Assembly: GCA_017311315.1 (NCBI GenBank)
Contig: CM029664.1
Location: 45,104,510-45,168,509 of the forward strand
Reading direction: 5' to 3'
DNA: 64,000 nt
From: Dendrocalamus latiflorus
Taxonomy: Eukaryota; Streptophyta; Magnoliopsida; Poales; Poaceae
Shown here in pieces: positions 20,701 to 30,707 of the stretch; position 1 is the first letter of the stretch; every line of letters begins with the position of its first letter. The notes beneath the pieces were generated by a model. The model saw only the letters and a list, made by a program, of their open reading frames with translations, searched no databases and was not told the origin of the DNA. The translations under genes were made by a program, and so were the position numbers.

Positions 20701-21778
20701 TGATGTAGTCAAAGGGTTTGGCTTCATCAAAAATGAAGAAGAGACTTGTGTTTACAAGAAGGCTAGTGGGAGCGCACTTGTTTTTCTGGTCTTGTATGTA
20801 GATGACATATTATTGATCAGAAATGATATTCCAATGCTAGAAGCTGTGAAGTCTTCTTTGAGAAAAAGTTTCTCAATGAAAGATCTCGGAGAGGCAGCTT
20901 ACATTTTGGGTATAAAGATCTATAGAGATAGATCGAAAAGGTTAATTGGATTAAGCCAAAGTACATACATTGACAAGGTATTGAAACGGTTCAATATGCA
21001 AGATTCCAAGAAAGGTTTCTTGCCTATGTCACATGGCATTAGTCTTACCAAGACTCGGTGTGTTTCAACACTTGATGAGCAAAAGATGATGAGTGCGATT
21101 CCGTATGCCTCAGCCATCGGATCCATCATGTATGCTATGCTTTGTACGCGCCCAGATGTTTCATATGCTCTAAGTGTTACGAGCAGGTATCAATCTAGCC
21201 CCGGTCTAGTTCACTGGGTGGCTGTAAAGAATATTCTTAAGTACTTTAGAAGGACTAAGGATATGTTCCTTATTTTTGGAGGTGAAGAAGAGCTCGTTGT
21301 AAAAGGTTACACCGATGCTAGTTTTCAAACTGATAAAGATGATAGCAGATCGTAGTCTGGTTTTGTGTTCTACCTCAATGGAGGGGCAGTGAGCTGGAAA
21401 AGTTCCAAGCAAGAGACGGTAGCTGATTCGACAACTGAGGCCGAGTATATTGCAGCTTCTGAAGCTGCAAAGGAAGTTGTTTGGATCAGAAAATTTGTTT
21501 TTGAGTTGGGTGTGATCCCTAGTGTGTCCAGTCCAGTGGATCTCTATTGTGATAATAGTGGAGCCATTGCGTAAGCAAAGGAGCCTAGGTCACACCAAAA
21601 GTCCAAACATATACTTCGGCGCTATCACCTTATCCGTGAGATCATTGATAGAGGTGAAGTGAAGATTTGCAAGGTGCACACGGATTTGAATGTTGCTGAT
21701 CCGTTGACAAAGCCTCTCCCACAAACAAAGCATGAGGCACACACGAGTGCAATGGGTATTAGATACTTACATGATTGA
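17800..21778 (+). pseudogene. Copia Gag-Pol polyprotein with frameshift and four stops
   Basis: The start ATG is at 17800 (MPPSTSSTPSFNLRSIFEKE). Gag leads to a CCHC knuckle, CYHCQGTRHWKKNC (near 18579), then protease WVFDTGSVAHIC (near 18721). Integrase has HCRLGHIN...CESCLLGK (about 19138-19245), the first Asp in VHLDVCGP (near 19314) and the second in LRSDRGGEY (near 19500). A +1 G in the run at 19606-19611 shifts frame just before SERRNRTLLD. RT has the FSPVA region, LYVDDILL (near 20795) and the RPDVSYALS region. RNase H has GYTDASF and TTEAEYIAAS, and the frame ends near 21778. Stops are at 20027, 20351, 21353 and 21572; each fits a single C-to-T (or opposite-strand G-to-A) change in a conserved Gln or Trp codon. 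Confidence 0.95.
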
Positions 21779-22736
21779 CTCTAGTGTGAGTGGGAGATAG
21801 TTTCATCAAGTCTATGTTTATGAAATTTTGAATAAGGTGTTATTTGGTTCCTTGAATAATGATTGTATGCATTGATTGACAAGTATGTGACTTGTTCGTG
21901 AAACTCTTTGTTTTATTTAATGTTATGCTAAAGATCCCTAGTCTTATGTCATTACATGGGACAACAATGATTTATGGACTAGCACATGTATTGATTGATG
22001 ATCATGTTTCACGGATCATGGATATAGGAATATCAAATCAATAATGTGGACACATGTTAGAGAACATGGTGTTGGATTGACCCACTCCGAGACGTTGCTG
22101 GGATTGTTATGTTAATATGTGCCATCAAGCGATCTCGAGTGGTATACCTACTGGATCCTTCGACCTAAAATCGCCATTGTTTCTCACTATGTGTAGTGGT
22201 GCGTTTTGGGGCTGCCAAACACTACCCCGTAACTGGGTAGCTATAAAAGTGGTCTTCAGGTGTATCATGAAACATGGAATGGAATATGAGCGGATTAAGA
22301 TGGAATTTGCCCCTCCTACATAACAGAAGAGATATCTCTGGGCCCCTCGATGTGGTTGGATTAGGGAAGTGCATGACCATGCCAAGGTGATTAAAGCGTT
22401 AATCACAATGTGACTAAAGGGTTAGTCATGAGTTGTAATCCACCACAAGATCGAGTGAATGGTTGAGCTATTACAAGGGTGGCACGAATCTCGCCTTAAG
22501 TTTGACTGGTATCGTGTGGCAAAGGGATCCAAGTGTGTGTATATCAAGGTTTAGCTGATATGATCTTTATGTGTATTCGGGAGTCAATATGCCCTGCTAG
22601 GTGCCACTATTGACTTATGGCTTGAAAAGGGTTTTCGGGTCATGGCTGTCTACACATGAACCTAACGGGTCACACACTTAAGGGGTTGGAATTGGAAAGC
22701 TTGCCTATATGATTGTCTCTAGTGCAAGTGGGAGAT
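21779..22736 (+). other. 3' untranslated part of copia element with polypurine tract
   Basis: This runs from the end of RNase H to the 3' LTR. No second gene (env-like) is seen. gtgcaagtgggaga (about 22722-22735) directly before the LTR is the polypurine tract. The related 'agtgtgagtgggaga' near 21784 is a second, internal purine-rich copy, typical of this copia group. Confidence 0.7.
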
Positions 22737-23260
22737 TGTTAGTGATGTGCCCAAGAGGCAATCATAAATAATTCGGTTTTATAGGCCAAAAGGGATATTG
22801 ATCCATATGGGATTAGGGTTTTCTAATGGGCCTACAACGTGGAAGCCCATTAGCATGCTCTATAAATATGTGGAGGCGGGGCTGCAGGTGAAATAGACTA
22901 ATGTGCTGAAAACCCTGGCCGCCACCTCCCCTCGGCCGTATCCCGAAACCCTAGCCAGGCGCGCGGTGCTAGCACACCGACGCACGGTGCTCCATCCCTG
23001 GACGTGTGGACTTCGGTAGAGGCGCTGCTGTGACTGCGGCGCTAAGCGGGACGATCACGAGGAGAAGACGGTTGGACGGAGAACGTTCAACTACTACTGC
23101 TGCATCGACGCGCGCTTCGTTGAATCGGCTGCATCAACGATACTTCCGCTGCATTGCGCGTCTAGTGGTAACGATCTATGATCTCTTACTTGCATGGCTT
23201 CCTGGTTTACGCGGTAGAAAATTTTATTCTGCGCTAGTGTAGCGTACGCGTGATCCTACA
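22737..23260 (+). repeat. 3' LTR of copia element
   Basis: 524 bp, equal in length to the 5' LTR, about 97% identical by eye with no indel noticed. It is followed by TSD TGTAG. Confidence 0.96.
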
Positions 23261-23914
23261 TGTAGGTGGTACTATTGTTACAACAGTGACAGGGGATGGC
23301 AAGAAGGTAAGAGAAAGTCACATGTGATACTAACACGATCATCTCCCATTGCTCCTACATGTTATTTGACACTCATGGAATTCCATGCCATCACATCATC
23401 CCTGTATTACGAGGTGCACAGCTACATGAGCTTCCTAGTCATTATGTTATAACAAGGTGGACCACCAATTGCAAGAGGGATGTTGTTTTTTATGAGGATG
23501 ACAATGTTTTGGAGGAAATGCCCAAGGATCCCATGGTGGAAGAAGTTAAAAGGCTGGTCTCAAACATGCGTAATGGCTAGGAAAATGTGATACATAGAGC
23601 TAGACCTTCACTTGGTGGCATGCAAAATGTGAGTGTGAAATTTGAAAAGATTTTGGATGAAGTACAATCGAAACCTCCTGCCCAACAACAAACTAGAGTC
23701 AAGGAGATCAAAGGATATCTTTATTGTGGCATCCCTAAACATATTGATATATTACCACCAACCGATATCATCACTAAAGGGAAATGCAAGAGGAATCGAC
23801 CTGGCGAGAACAACCAGAAAAAGTCGTAGGGAAGGCGATTTGAATGTGTAGGATATGCAATGAGATCGGCACACATGACAGCCACAACTCTCCTATAAAG
23901 AAACTGGAACAATG
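23261..23914 (+). pseudogene. FAR1/FHY3-like C-terminal fragment (degenerate SWIM finger and CCHC knuckle)
   Basis: Near 23345-23470 the frame reads CSYMLFDTHGIPCHHIIPVL then HELPSHYVITRW, the SWIM zinc finger of FAR1-related proteins and MULE transposases. The second Cys of the usual CxC is Tyr, so the finger is damaged. The frame meets a stop at 23578-23580 and then continues in phase (QTRVKEIKGYLYCGIPKHID). Near 23850-23895, in another frame, is a knuckle-like C..C....H motif (ICNEIGTHDSHN) as found at the end of such proteins. Its other half is at 16404-16577, across the copia insertion. Confidence 0.7.
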
Positions 23915-25125
23915 ATTTAGGTATTTTTTAGGTTATATTACAATAGAATTTGCATTATAAATTTATAAGTACCTTCGTCTTTTATCTGATAGAAATCATC
24001 ATTGTTGACAATTACAGGAAGTGAATTCTTCAAGGTTATCTGCCGCATGCTACCGATTTGAATGTTTGTTGTTCCGAAAAATTGAGAAGAAATGGCAGTC
24101 TTAACTGAGAAGAACAACTAGTGCTAGCTGCTAACTGAGAAGAACTTTAACAAGAAAATGCAGCACCTTGTACTGAACTGATGTAGTGTTATAGGAACCA
24201 ATTCTGGTTGATGTAGTGAGTTATTTGTTTTATACCCTATTTTGTATGTGAGAACCATTCCTTGTGGACATCTACTCTTGTTTCTATTGTGACTACTTGT
24301 AAGTTTCCATGTGGAGAAATTTGTGTTCTACTCTTTAGTTCTAAAACTGTACTGAACTCTTGTTTCTACTTGTGTTCCTTGCAGCAGCCTAATACTTCTC
24401 TCAACTATGCTACCCGATGTTGTTCACAAGTATCAAGTCAAATTTGAAAATGTGAACTGATACTATTTTATGCTACCTAATGTTGTTCACAAGTTTTCTG
24501 TGTGTGTACCATCCTTTTAGCAGTTGTATAGGATTAGGTTTCATGCTTGCCAAAGTGAAAAGCTGTGAAAAGCAATTTTTTTATGTCTTGTGCAATTATA
24601 GCACACCAGAGTAACAGCATGCCCATGGACAGGATGCATGCACATATCAGAGGATATTTTCAAGGATCAAACACAGAATCAGGTTCAGGTCAATTTGTAG
24701 CAAGCAATGTTTGTTAGCTCATGAGAACGACAATTAATGACTTTCTTGAGTTCAAGAACAGTATCAGGTTCAAGCAAGATGACAATTTCATACAACATGA
24801 CAATTTCACACTGCTTCCATGCATTTATAATTTCTATAAGATGCTTTCATCCAGGAGCTAACAGAAAACTGATACATCAGTACTTCCTGATTATGTTAAT
24901 TTTCCTGGCTCACAACACAATCTTCAAAATTTCTCACAATTGAGTCATAAATATGCTTTCCATGGTTCCATTCATAAAACACATTGTTCATAACTTCTCA
25001 AAACGACACAACCTGAACTTGTACAATTCACTCACAACCTAAACTTTTAGGATTTAATCACAATCATTCACATCTGTTGCTACACAAGCACTCAATTTCT
25101 TATGACACAGCTAGTTGAGCTTGGG
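23915..25125. other. Intergenic sequence, no gene seen
   Basis: No recognisable domain in any frame. A short local duplication repeats 'gatgttgttcacaagt' near 24416 and 24480. The rest is AT-rich non-coding sequence. Confidence 0.5.
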
Positions 25126-27400
25126 ATAGCCATTTGATTGTGCAAAAATAGCACATCCGCAAGTGCACGGGTTGCCACTGAAATAGCGGCGAGTGTCGTG
25201 TTCTCCACAGGGACTAGACTGAGGTTACCGTGCTCAGCTAAAGCTAGGTCTAATGAAACGGGGGAGAAACTAAACCTACAACGACTACCGAAGCAGCCGA
25301 ACAAACGAACTACAGAGCGAACTCTACCTCACATAGACGAATCTACGAAAGAACTAACAAACGCATGAACAAAGGATGACGGGACGAACGACCGTACGAA
25401 CGAACATCGTACGACCGAACGGACAACACGACGAAAGACTAAACGAACGACGCACGAACAACACTAACGACTATACGAACAAGCACGACTACCGATCGAC
25501 GACCTAACCAGCTACCGACCGCTAGACAGAAGGTGAAAGTCGAGAAGCACGGGGGAGTTTAGAAGCACTGAGGGAGTCGAGAGAGAACGAGGGAGGAAAC
25601 GGTCGACGACTAACTAGACGATGGCGGCAACAACAACACAACAAACTACGACAAACATTCGCACAATCTAACTATCGGCAGACCGCGGAAAGAAGGAAAA
25701 AGGGAGGTCGAGAAGCAAGGGGTGGGTCGAGACAATAAGGGGAAGGAAGTGATCGCCGGCTTGCTAATCTGTGCAAACAAACACAAGGAGATCCACAGAT
25801 ACTAACATTGGCAACTAACACATATCACAATTGACAGACCCTAACATGGATTATAAATGACAATTACTAATGCAAATTACTAACATCAAATTTAACTAAC
25901 ACAATGATCACAACATCAACACAGATGACAAATTGTAGGCACTAACTGTAATTAAACTACTAACATCACAAATTGCAAAATCACTTGAACAAATTAACAC
26001 CTAATCTCAAGGAACAATTTGGTGAACACAAGCATTCATCACAGTGCATAATTAACCATCACACAGATATCAGATTACAAGTCAACATCAACAGTGCAAA
26101 TGGTAATTATCACTTAACAGAGTAATAGAAATGAAGAGCTGAAGAAATAAAGGGGAAGAAATGAGTCAACCGAGAGGAATAAGAGCAGAGGGCGCTGCCG
26201 GCGGTGGAGTTGGCGTCGATGAGGAAGAAACCGTCGGTGGAGGAGGGTGGGGTCGAGGAGATGTCGCCGGTGTTGAAGTGAAAGCGGCGCCGAGGACCGT
26301 CGGTGAAGGGGTTGATGCAGTCAAGGCGGTGGAGCTGCGATGTGTGACGTCTCTGTTGTGGGGGCAAGAGGAGGTCCGGTGCGGCAGTGGAGGCGGACGC
26401 CGGTGGTAGTGAAGGGAGGAGATGAAGCCAAAGGGAAAAAAGAGATGCAGGCGACGGCCTAAGGCGGAGTAGGGAGGCGGAGAAGGGAGTAGAGGTGGCG
26501 GCGCCGATCGGGTATGTAGGGGAAGGAGAAGAAACGGCGCTCGCCGGTGGTGGCCGTGGAGATGCTGCACCGGCGGTGGAGGATGAAGAGGCGAAGTTGG
26601 GAGACGCGCCGATGGAGGGTGGTGCGGAGCGGCGGCCGGATGCGGAAGGGCTAAGAAGGGGACCGGGAAGGGAGCAAGAGAGGGTGAAGAGAGGCGGATT
26701 TGGAGAAGAAGAAGAGGAAAACAGGGAGAGGTGGAGAAGTGGTGGCCGGAGGGAGTTAAGAGTAGATGGGGGAGCAGGTGACGGCGCGCCGGCGAGCTGC
26801 GGCGTGAGAATGCAGAGATGGTAGGCGGCGCTTGGGTGGAGGAGCTGCGGGTGAGCTGTGGCGGGGTGAGGGCGGCGCGGTGGAGACGTGGCCGCCGGCG
26901 AGGTATGGCCCGGCCTCGCCGGCGCCGTGGGTGGAGAAGAAGAGGGGGTGAGAGGAGCAAGAAGGTTGAGAGAGGAACCGGGCTCCTGGTTTCCCTGGCG
27001 GCGGCTGGCTTTAGTGGCCGAATGGGAGTTTTGGCATCTTGCAGTTTAGTCCTCATAATATCTAGGGTTTACACATAGGTCCTTCTCCCATTGATTTTTT
27101 TCCTTTCTGGCCCTTGGAAACTCCGATTTAATCGTGGTTTGATCCTACGTGTCCGTGACGACACGCACATCTGTACAGAGCAGTCCCGAAATACCAGATT
27201 TGTCGTTTATGCGCCTCAATCGCGCCGGCCTGCAGAAAATATAAAAAAATGTAAAATAGTCCATTTCGAACAATTAAATATGAAAAAACGTGTAAATGAT
27301 GATAAATGGTCTTAAATTGCGAAGAATATGAGGGTAAATGACGGCTAAATATATGCAAAAAATGACGCATGTCACCATTTCATCGAAGATGGCACCGAAG
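25126..27400. repeat. Athila/Tat-type LTR-like sequence
   Basis: The left part contains agcacatccgcaagtgcacg (25150) and, about 60 bp on, ctccacagggact. This pair is characteristic of the start of long LTRs in grass Athila/Tat gypsy elements. A low-complexity stretch follows with many 'cgaacga/acgaac' units (25360-25520), then AT-rich sequence, then a very G-rich block on the plus strand (26160-27000). Phrases such as 'gtttagtcctcataatatctagggtttacacataggtcc' (in part) and 'ggtaaatgacggctaaat' near 27050-27350 also look LTR-derived. The 296-residue minus-strand frame at 26166-27056 is Pro/Arg/Ser-rich and probably not a gene. Boundaries are approximate and no partner LTR was found. Confidence 0.4.
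25360..25530. repeat. Degenerate ACGAACGA motif cluster
   Basis: Short units such as acgaacgaccgtacgaacga recur with irregular spacing over about 170 bp, within the LTR-like sequence. Confidence 0.7.
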
Positions 27401-28388
27401 GCGAGACGTCGCTAACGCTACCTTTCGAGGAGAGTCACCAAGGTGTGGTGGCCTTCACCTCCCTGCGAAGTGGTGCTAGAGAGGGAGGTGGCAAGGGCTA
27501 TGGAGGTGACGTTGAAGGGGAGGCGGCGTCGAAGGAGGTGGACACCAATGGGAGGAGTCGCATGACCTAACCCTAGCTATTGAGAGGGGAGGAGGCGCCA
27601 TGAATGGGGGAGAGAGTCAGGTTGGGGAGGAGAGTGATGATCACAGGGGGCAGTGCAGATTTGTGCATGTCTATGAATTTGCCCTTGTCCACCAGATATG
27701 TTCTCCTCAAACAGGGCCTATAATGTTCTTCTATCCGGGATGTGATGTCTCTATGTGGTGCTTTTGATTTGGCATTGCCTACTGCATCCCGTTGTACTGT
27801 CTAGTGTGGCGTGGGCATTGGTGCCTTCGTGTCAAAACCGTGAAACAGTGAAGGTTGCTAGAGGCTGTTGGTGCCTTGGGGTCAGGCCAGCCAGCCATGC
27901 CCATTGCAGCTGCCAAGTTTAGGATCAGAAGGTGATTTTTGTTGTGAACGATGGACTGAGAGAACATATCTCTACTAATATAATATGTGAGTTTGTCCAT
28001 TCACCCGGTCCTTCCTTCGCTTTCCACATGTGCAGCCCAGCCCACGACGCCCCCAACACTGCACGTTCGTGGAAAATCGACTAAAAGACCAAGCCCCATC
28101 CCTTCCTAAGCCCAGCTACTGCGCCCTTAGAGCAATTCCTCTCCCACCGCATTTGCTGTCGCCTCCTCTCCCTGTCTGCCTACCGTCGCCTCCCCTCCCT
28201 ATTCACCAGCTGCCACATCCCCCCACACAGATCCATCATTCCAACTCCACACGAATCCCCTGTCTTCTCTGCCTCCTAACGCCGCCACCCTTTCTCTGCC
28301 TCACTGTTGTCGATGCGGGCATGACCGGCCTAGCGGCAGCGTGAGAGCTCTGCCGTGAGGGCCAAGCCCCATGGTCTTCAAGCGTGCC
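27401..28388. other. Unclassified sequence left of the gene-capturing element
   Basis: No domain recognised. It includes a C-rich plus-strand open frame (28030-28344) of low complexity. Together with 33061-33331 it forms the target into which the element at 28389-33060 inserted. tctctactaatataatatgtg near 27969 is faintly like a Helitron 5' end but no matching 3' end was seen. Confidence 0.35.
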
Positions 28389-28817
28389 TGTCAGATCCCG
28401 GGATGGAAATCCGACTCACAAATGGAAATCAGAGATCTGGAAGTAGAGAAAGGGGACAAATCTGAGAGCAACTAGAGCTAAAGCAAAAACTAGGGCTACA
28501 TTATAATAAACTTTGACGGCGAATAATGCCTTCCATTCCTCCGCAGAAGGGTATATATATGAGTACATAGTTCAGCATTAACGTAAGAAGATGATTACAG
28601 TGATTATACCCAGATCAGCGGTACATTAAACACTTAACAAATCAGATCATTAAATCACTTAATCACTATTGTTGGAAGCAATCTGGTACGTCAATCTCCA
28701 GTCAATGGGTAAGAGGACATCCTGGCCGTCAAGTAGCACCAACTGAAGATATATGAAGCGTTTTCTTCAGACTTCCTTTCTTTCTTCACTTCTTCAGCTC
28801 ATTTGCCGGTTCTGACA
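28389..28817 (-). repeat. 3' LTR of gene-capturing element
   Basis: 429 bp, starts TGTCAGATCCCGGG and ends GGTTCTGACA on the plus strand. Near-identical to 32634-33060. The ORF of the element ends a few codons inside this LTR. Confidence 0.95.
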
Positions 28818-30707
28818 TTCCTTCCCCCTTGGCAGCATACTTGCCCTCAAGTATGTTTGTCTGGAAACCAAGACTTGATGGTCTAGGAATAGAACCCTGA
28901 AATAATCCTTTGATGAAGTCGGCGTCTTCCCAAAAGTATATTCAAAAGGCAAATTAACCCATTGAACCATTGAATCTTTCACTGCATTGAGCAAGTTCTT
29001 ATCCACCTCAACTGAGAATGTGTCATCCAGTAGAATGTTAGGACCCTGCTTATAAGGCCCAGAAGCCCCTATTGACCTTGCTGTAAGCACATCCCACTGA
29101 TAGCATTGCCGAAAGAAGTCAGTGATTTCTTTCTGTCTTGAGTCAAAACTAACAAGGCCATTCTGGATATCTTCTGCCCAACCCTTCTCTAGTGGTTCGG
29201 CTACCCTCGTAACTTTGTTCCTCTGGTTGGGTGTTTCAGCAAAACATTTCATAGAAGAAGTATCAACAACTGTTTCACAAAAAGTCACAACTGGATCTGC
29301 AACCTTCACTTCTACCTCAGAGTAAAGCTCTCTCTGGTCCTTCCTGATAGAATCTAGATACAACTCTCCAGTTCCAAGTATAATGTGTTCTCCTGACTCT
29401 TCTACCTTAGTAATAACAAGAGGATAGCTCTTGCTGATTTTACGAAAACCTTCCACCATCTTAGGGAGCTCACTTGGGTTAAGAGGCTCAGCTGCTATTT
29501 TCACAACAGGTAAGGTATTGAAACGTAGTGGTCTAAGTATGTACACATCTTCATCCATGTTCATGTCAATTCTTCCCTCTCCCTGCATAATGTGGGGCGA
29601 TGGCATTTTCATCTCAACTCTTCTGTCACCATGAATCAGGGCCGTGGTGGTTGAATCAAGGGCGCGCACCTGACTAGCCACTGCCATATTTACATCAACC
29701 CGTTGATCACCTTGCTGGGTGTGGTCAGGCCTAAGCAGTTTATCCTTCGCTTCCTTCATGACTGACAACACAAACTCCTTCAGCTCAGGCTCTCTAGCTC
29801 CAATGTCAATCACATCTTCTAAATACTCATGGCCACACGCATAGAGATCATCATAAATGCCCAATTCTCTCTCTGATGCCACAGAACTAGAGCTTGCAGA
29901 TGCATGAAGTATTCTAAATTCCTTCCTCCAGCGGTTGAGGATGTACTTTGATGGAAGCATCAACACATTCTCTTGCTTCAGAACAGCAAGAGCATGGCTA
30001 CAAAGAATGCCCCGCGATGGAAAGGAGCGACAAATGCACCAAACATTCTTGTCAGCATTGTTGTATACAACTGTATAGTCAACCTTCTTTCCTTGTATTA
30101 ACTCACTGCCCATGTAGGTGATTGAATTCCCGCTCCTTTCTACCTCTTTACAAATCACATGCATCAATTGTTTGATCTCGTCTTGGAATGCCTGAAACAT
30201 GGGTACCGTGTACAGCTCCACAAGTTGCTCCTCCAAGGGCAATCCTGACAGCAAAGTGTGCCTAGAATAATAGGAGCGCAAATCTTCGTATGCCTCCCTT
30301 TTCAGCTTCCCTTTTAGAGTAGCCTCATATTGCTCAAGGAAAACTGGTAGGGTAATTTTAGTTGTCACAACACCATCGAAGTTTGGATCTGGTTTTTCAA
30401 CCTTCCTGATAGCAGAAGTGCCAGCCCAGAATGAATGATTGACATACCCAGGAGCCCACTGCTTCCGGCAGCTGTACATAGCAGAGAACCATTCATTGTC
30501 CTTGAGCTTGTACTGCTCAACCCTGGCTACCCACTCTTTCTCAAAGTCAGTAAGAGTGACTGTATCATAAACAACCTCCTTGAATCTCAAGGGAATTGCC
30601 TCTTTCTCATGCATACGGTCCACATTTTCTTGAAGCTTCTTTAATATATGCCAAAAGCAGAAACGGTGCCTTGCATTTGGCAACACCTCAGCCACAGCCT
30701 CTGCCAT
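28794..30707 (-). CDS. Chimeric ORF2: FAR1-related + EFTUD2 + pol-like tail
   Basis: 637 residues. Residues 1 to about 385 are FAR1-related (second half of the MULE-type transposase domain, then SWIM finger). Residues about 388-582 are the EF-G-like part of EFTUD2/Snu114. Residues 583-637 are a tail that runs through the polypurine tract into the 3' LTR. In another frame, sequence before the LTR (LEGKYAAKGEGMS) resembles the last residues of chromovirus pol polyproteins, so the tail is probably out-of-frame retroelement sequence. The ATG at 30705-30707 follows the TAG of ORF1 directly and in frame, so it may be an internal Met and not a real start. Confidence 0.78.
   Translation of the reverse strand: MAEAVAEVLPNARHRFCFWHILKKLQENVDRMHEKEAIPLRFKEVVYDTVTLTDFEKEWVARVEQYKLKDNEWFSAMYSCRKQWAPGYVNHSFWAGTSAIRKVEKPDPNFDGVVTTKITLPVFLEQYEATLKGKLKREAYEDLRSYYSRHTLLSGLPLEEQLVELYTVPMFQAFQDEIKQLMHVICKEVERSGNSITYMGSELIQGKKVDYTVVYNNADKNVWCICRSFPSRGILCSHALAVLKQENVLMLPSKYILNRWRKEFRILHASASSSSVASERELGIYDDLYACGHEYLEDVIDIGAREPELKEFVLSVMKEAKDKLLRPDHTQQGDQRVDVNMAVASQVRALDSTTTALIHGDRRVEMKMPSPHIMQGEGRIDMNMDEDVYILRPLRFNTLPVVKIAAEPLNPSELPKMVEGFRKISKSYPLVITKVEESGEHIILGTGELYLDSIRKDQRELYSEVEVKVADPVVTFCETVVDTSSMKCFAETPNQRNKVTRVAEPLEKGWAEDIQNGLVSFDSRQKEITDFFRQCYQWDVLTARSIGASGPYKQGPNILLDDTFSVEVDKNLLNAVKDSMVQWVNLPFEYTFGKTPTSSKDYFRVLFLDHQVLVSRQTYLRASMLPRGKECQNRQMS
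28818..28832 (-). promoter_or_regulatory. Polypurine tract
   Basis: On the minus strand the purine-rich run ccaagggggaaggaa directly precedes the 3' LTR start TGTCAGAACC. It primes plus-strand DNA synthesis in LTR elements. Confidence 0.85.
28962..29546 (-). pseudogene. EFTUD2: Captured fragment of U5 snRNP GTPase EFTUD2/Snu114
   Basis: About 195 residues. These include RPLRFNTLPVVKIAAEPLNP, SELPKMVEGFRKISKSYPLV, ITKVEESGEHIILGTGELYL, VKVADPVVTFCETVVD and GPNILLDDTFSVEVDKNLLN. The stretch corresponds to domains III-IV of the EF-2-like spliceosomal GTPase (plant CLO/GFA1). The GTP-binding domain and C-terminus are missing. Several residues differ from the highly conserved plant protein as I recall it (for example IRKDQRELYSEV), so the copy has begun to drift. 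No intron is present. Confidence 0.85.
29553..30707 (-). pseudogene. Captured FAR1-RELATED SEQUENCE (FRS) gene fragment with intact SWIM finger
   Basis: The fragment opens with MAEAVAEVLPNARHRFCFWH ILKK, the conserved 'A...VFP...HR.C.WHI' block of MULE/FAR1 proteins, and has ALKG/EQYEATLKGK and LVELYTVPMFQAFQDEIK blocks. The SWIM finger is WCICRSFPSRGILCSHALAV (residues about 223-242) with ligands Cys224, Cys226, Cys236 and His238 all present, followed by LPSKYILNRWRKEF. FRS proteins are transcription factors descended from Mutator-like transposases. The N-terminal FAR1 DNA-binding domain and first half of the transposase domain are absent. Confidence 0.85.

Larger units (their letters stand above)
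16578..23260 (+). mobile_element. Complete Ty1/copia LTR retrotransposon (TSD TGTAG)
   Basis: Two 524-bp LTRs (16578-17101 and 22737-23260) start TGTTAGTGATG and end GATCCTACA. The flanks are identical 5-bp duplications, TGTAG at 16573-16577 and 23261-23265. A tRNA-iMet-type PBS follows the left LTR and a polypurine tract precedes the right one. By eye the LTRs differ at about 16 positions (about 3%), so the insertion is moderately old, of the order of a million years at usual grass rates. The domain order gag, protease, integrase, RT, RNase H is the copia order. The coding region has one frameshift and four stops. Confidence 0.97.

Noticed and set aside
26166..27056. Long minus-strand open frame of 296 codons
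   Set aside because: Pro/Arg/Ser/His-rich with no motif. It arises from a G-rich plus strand inside LTR-like sequence.
27969..28050. Helitron-like 5' end (tctctactaatataatatgtg)
   Set aside because: No hairpin plus CTRR 3' end or Rep/helicase sequence was found, so the match is too weak.
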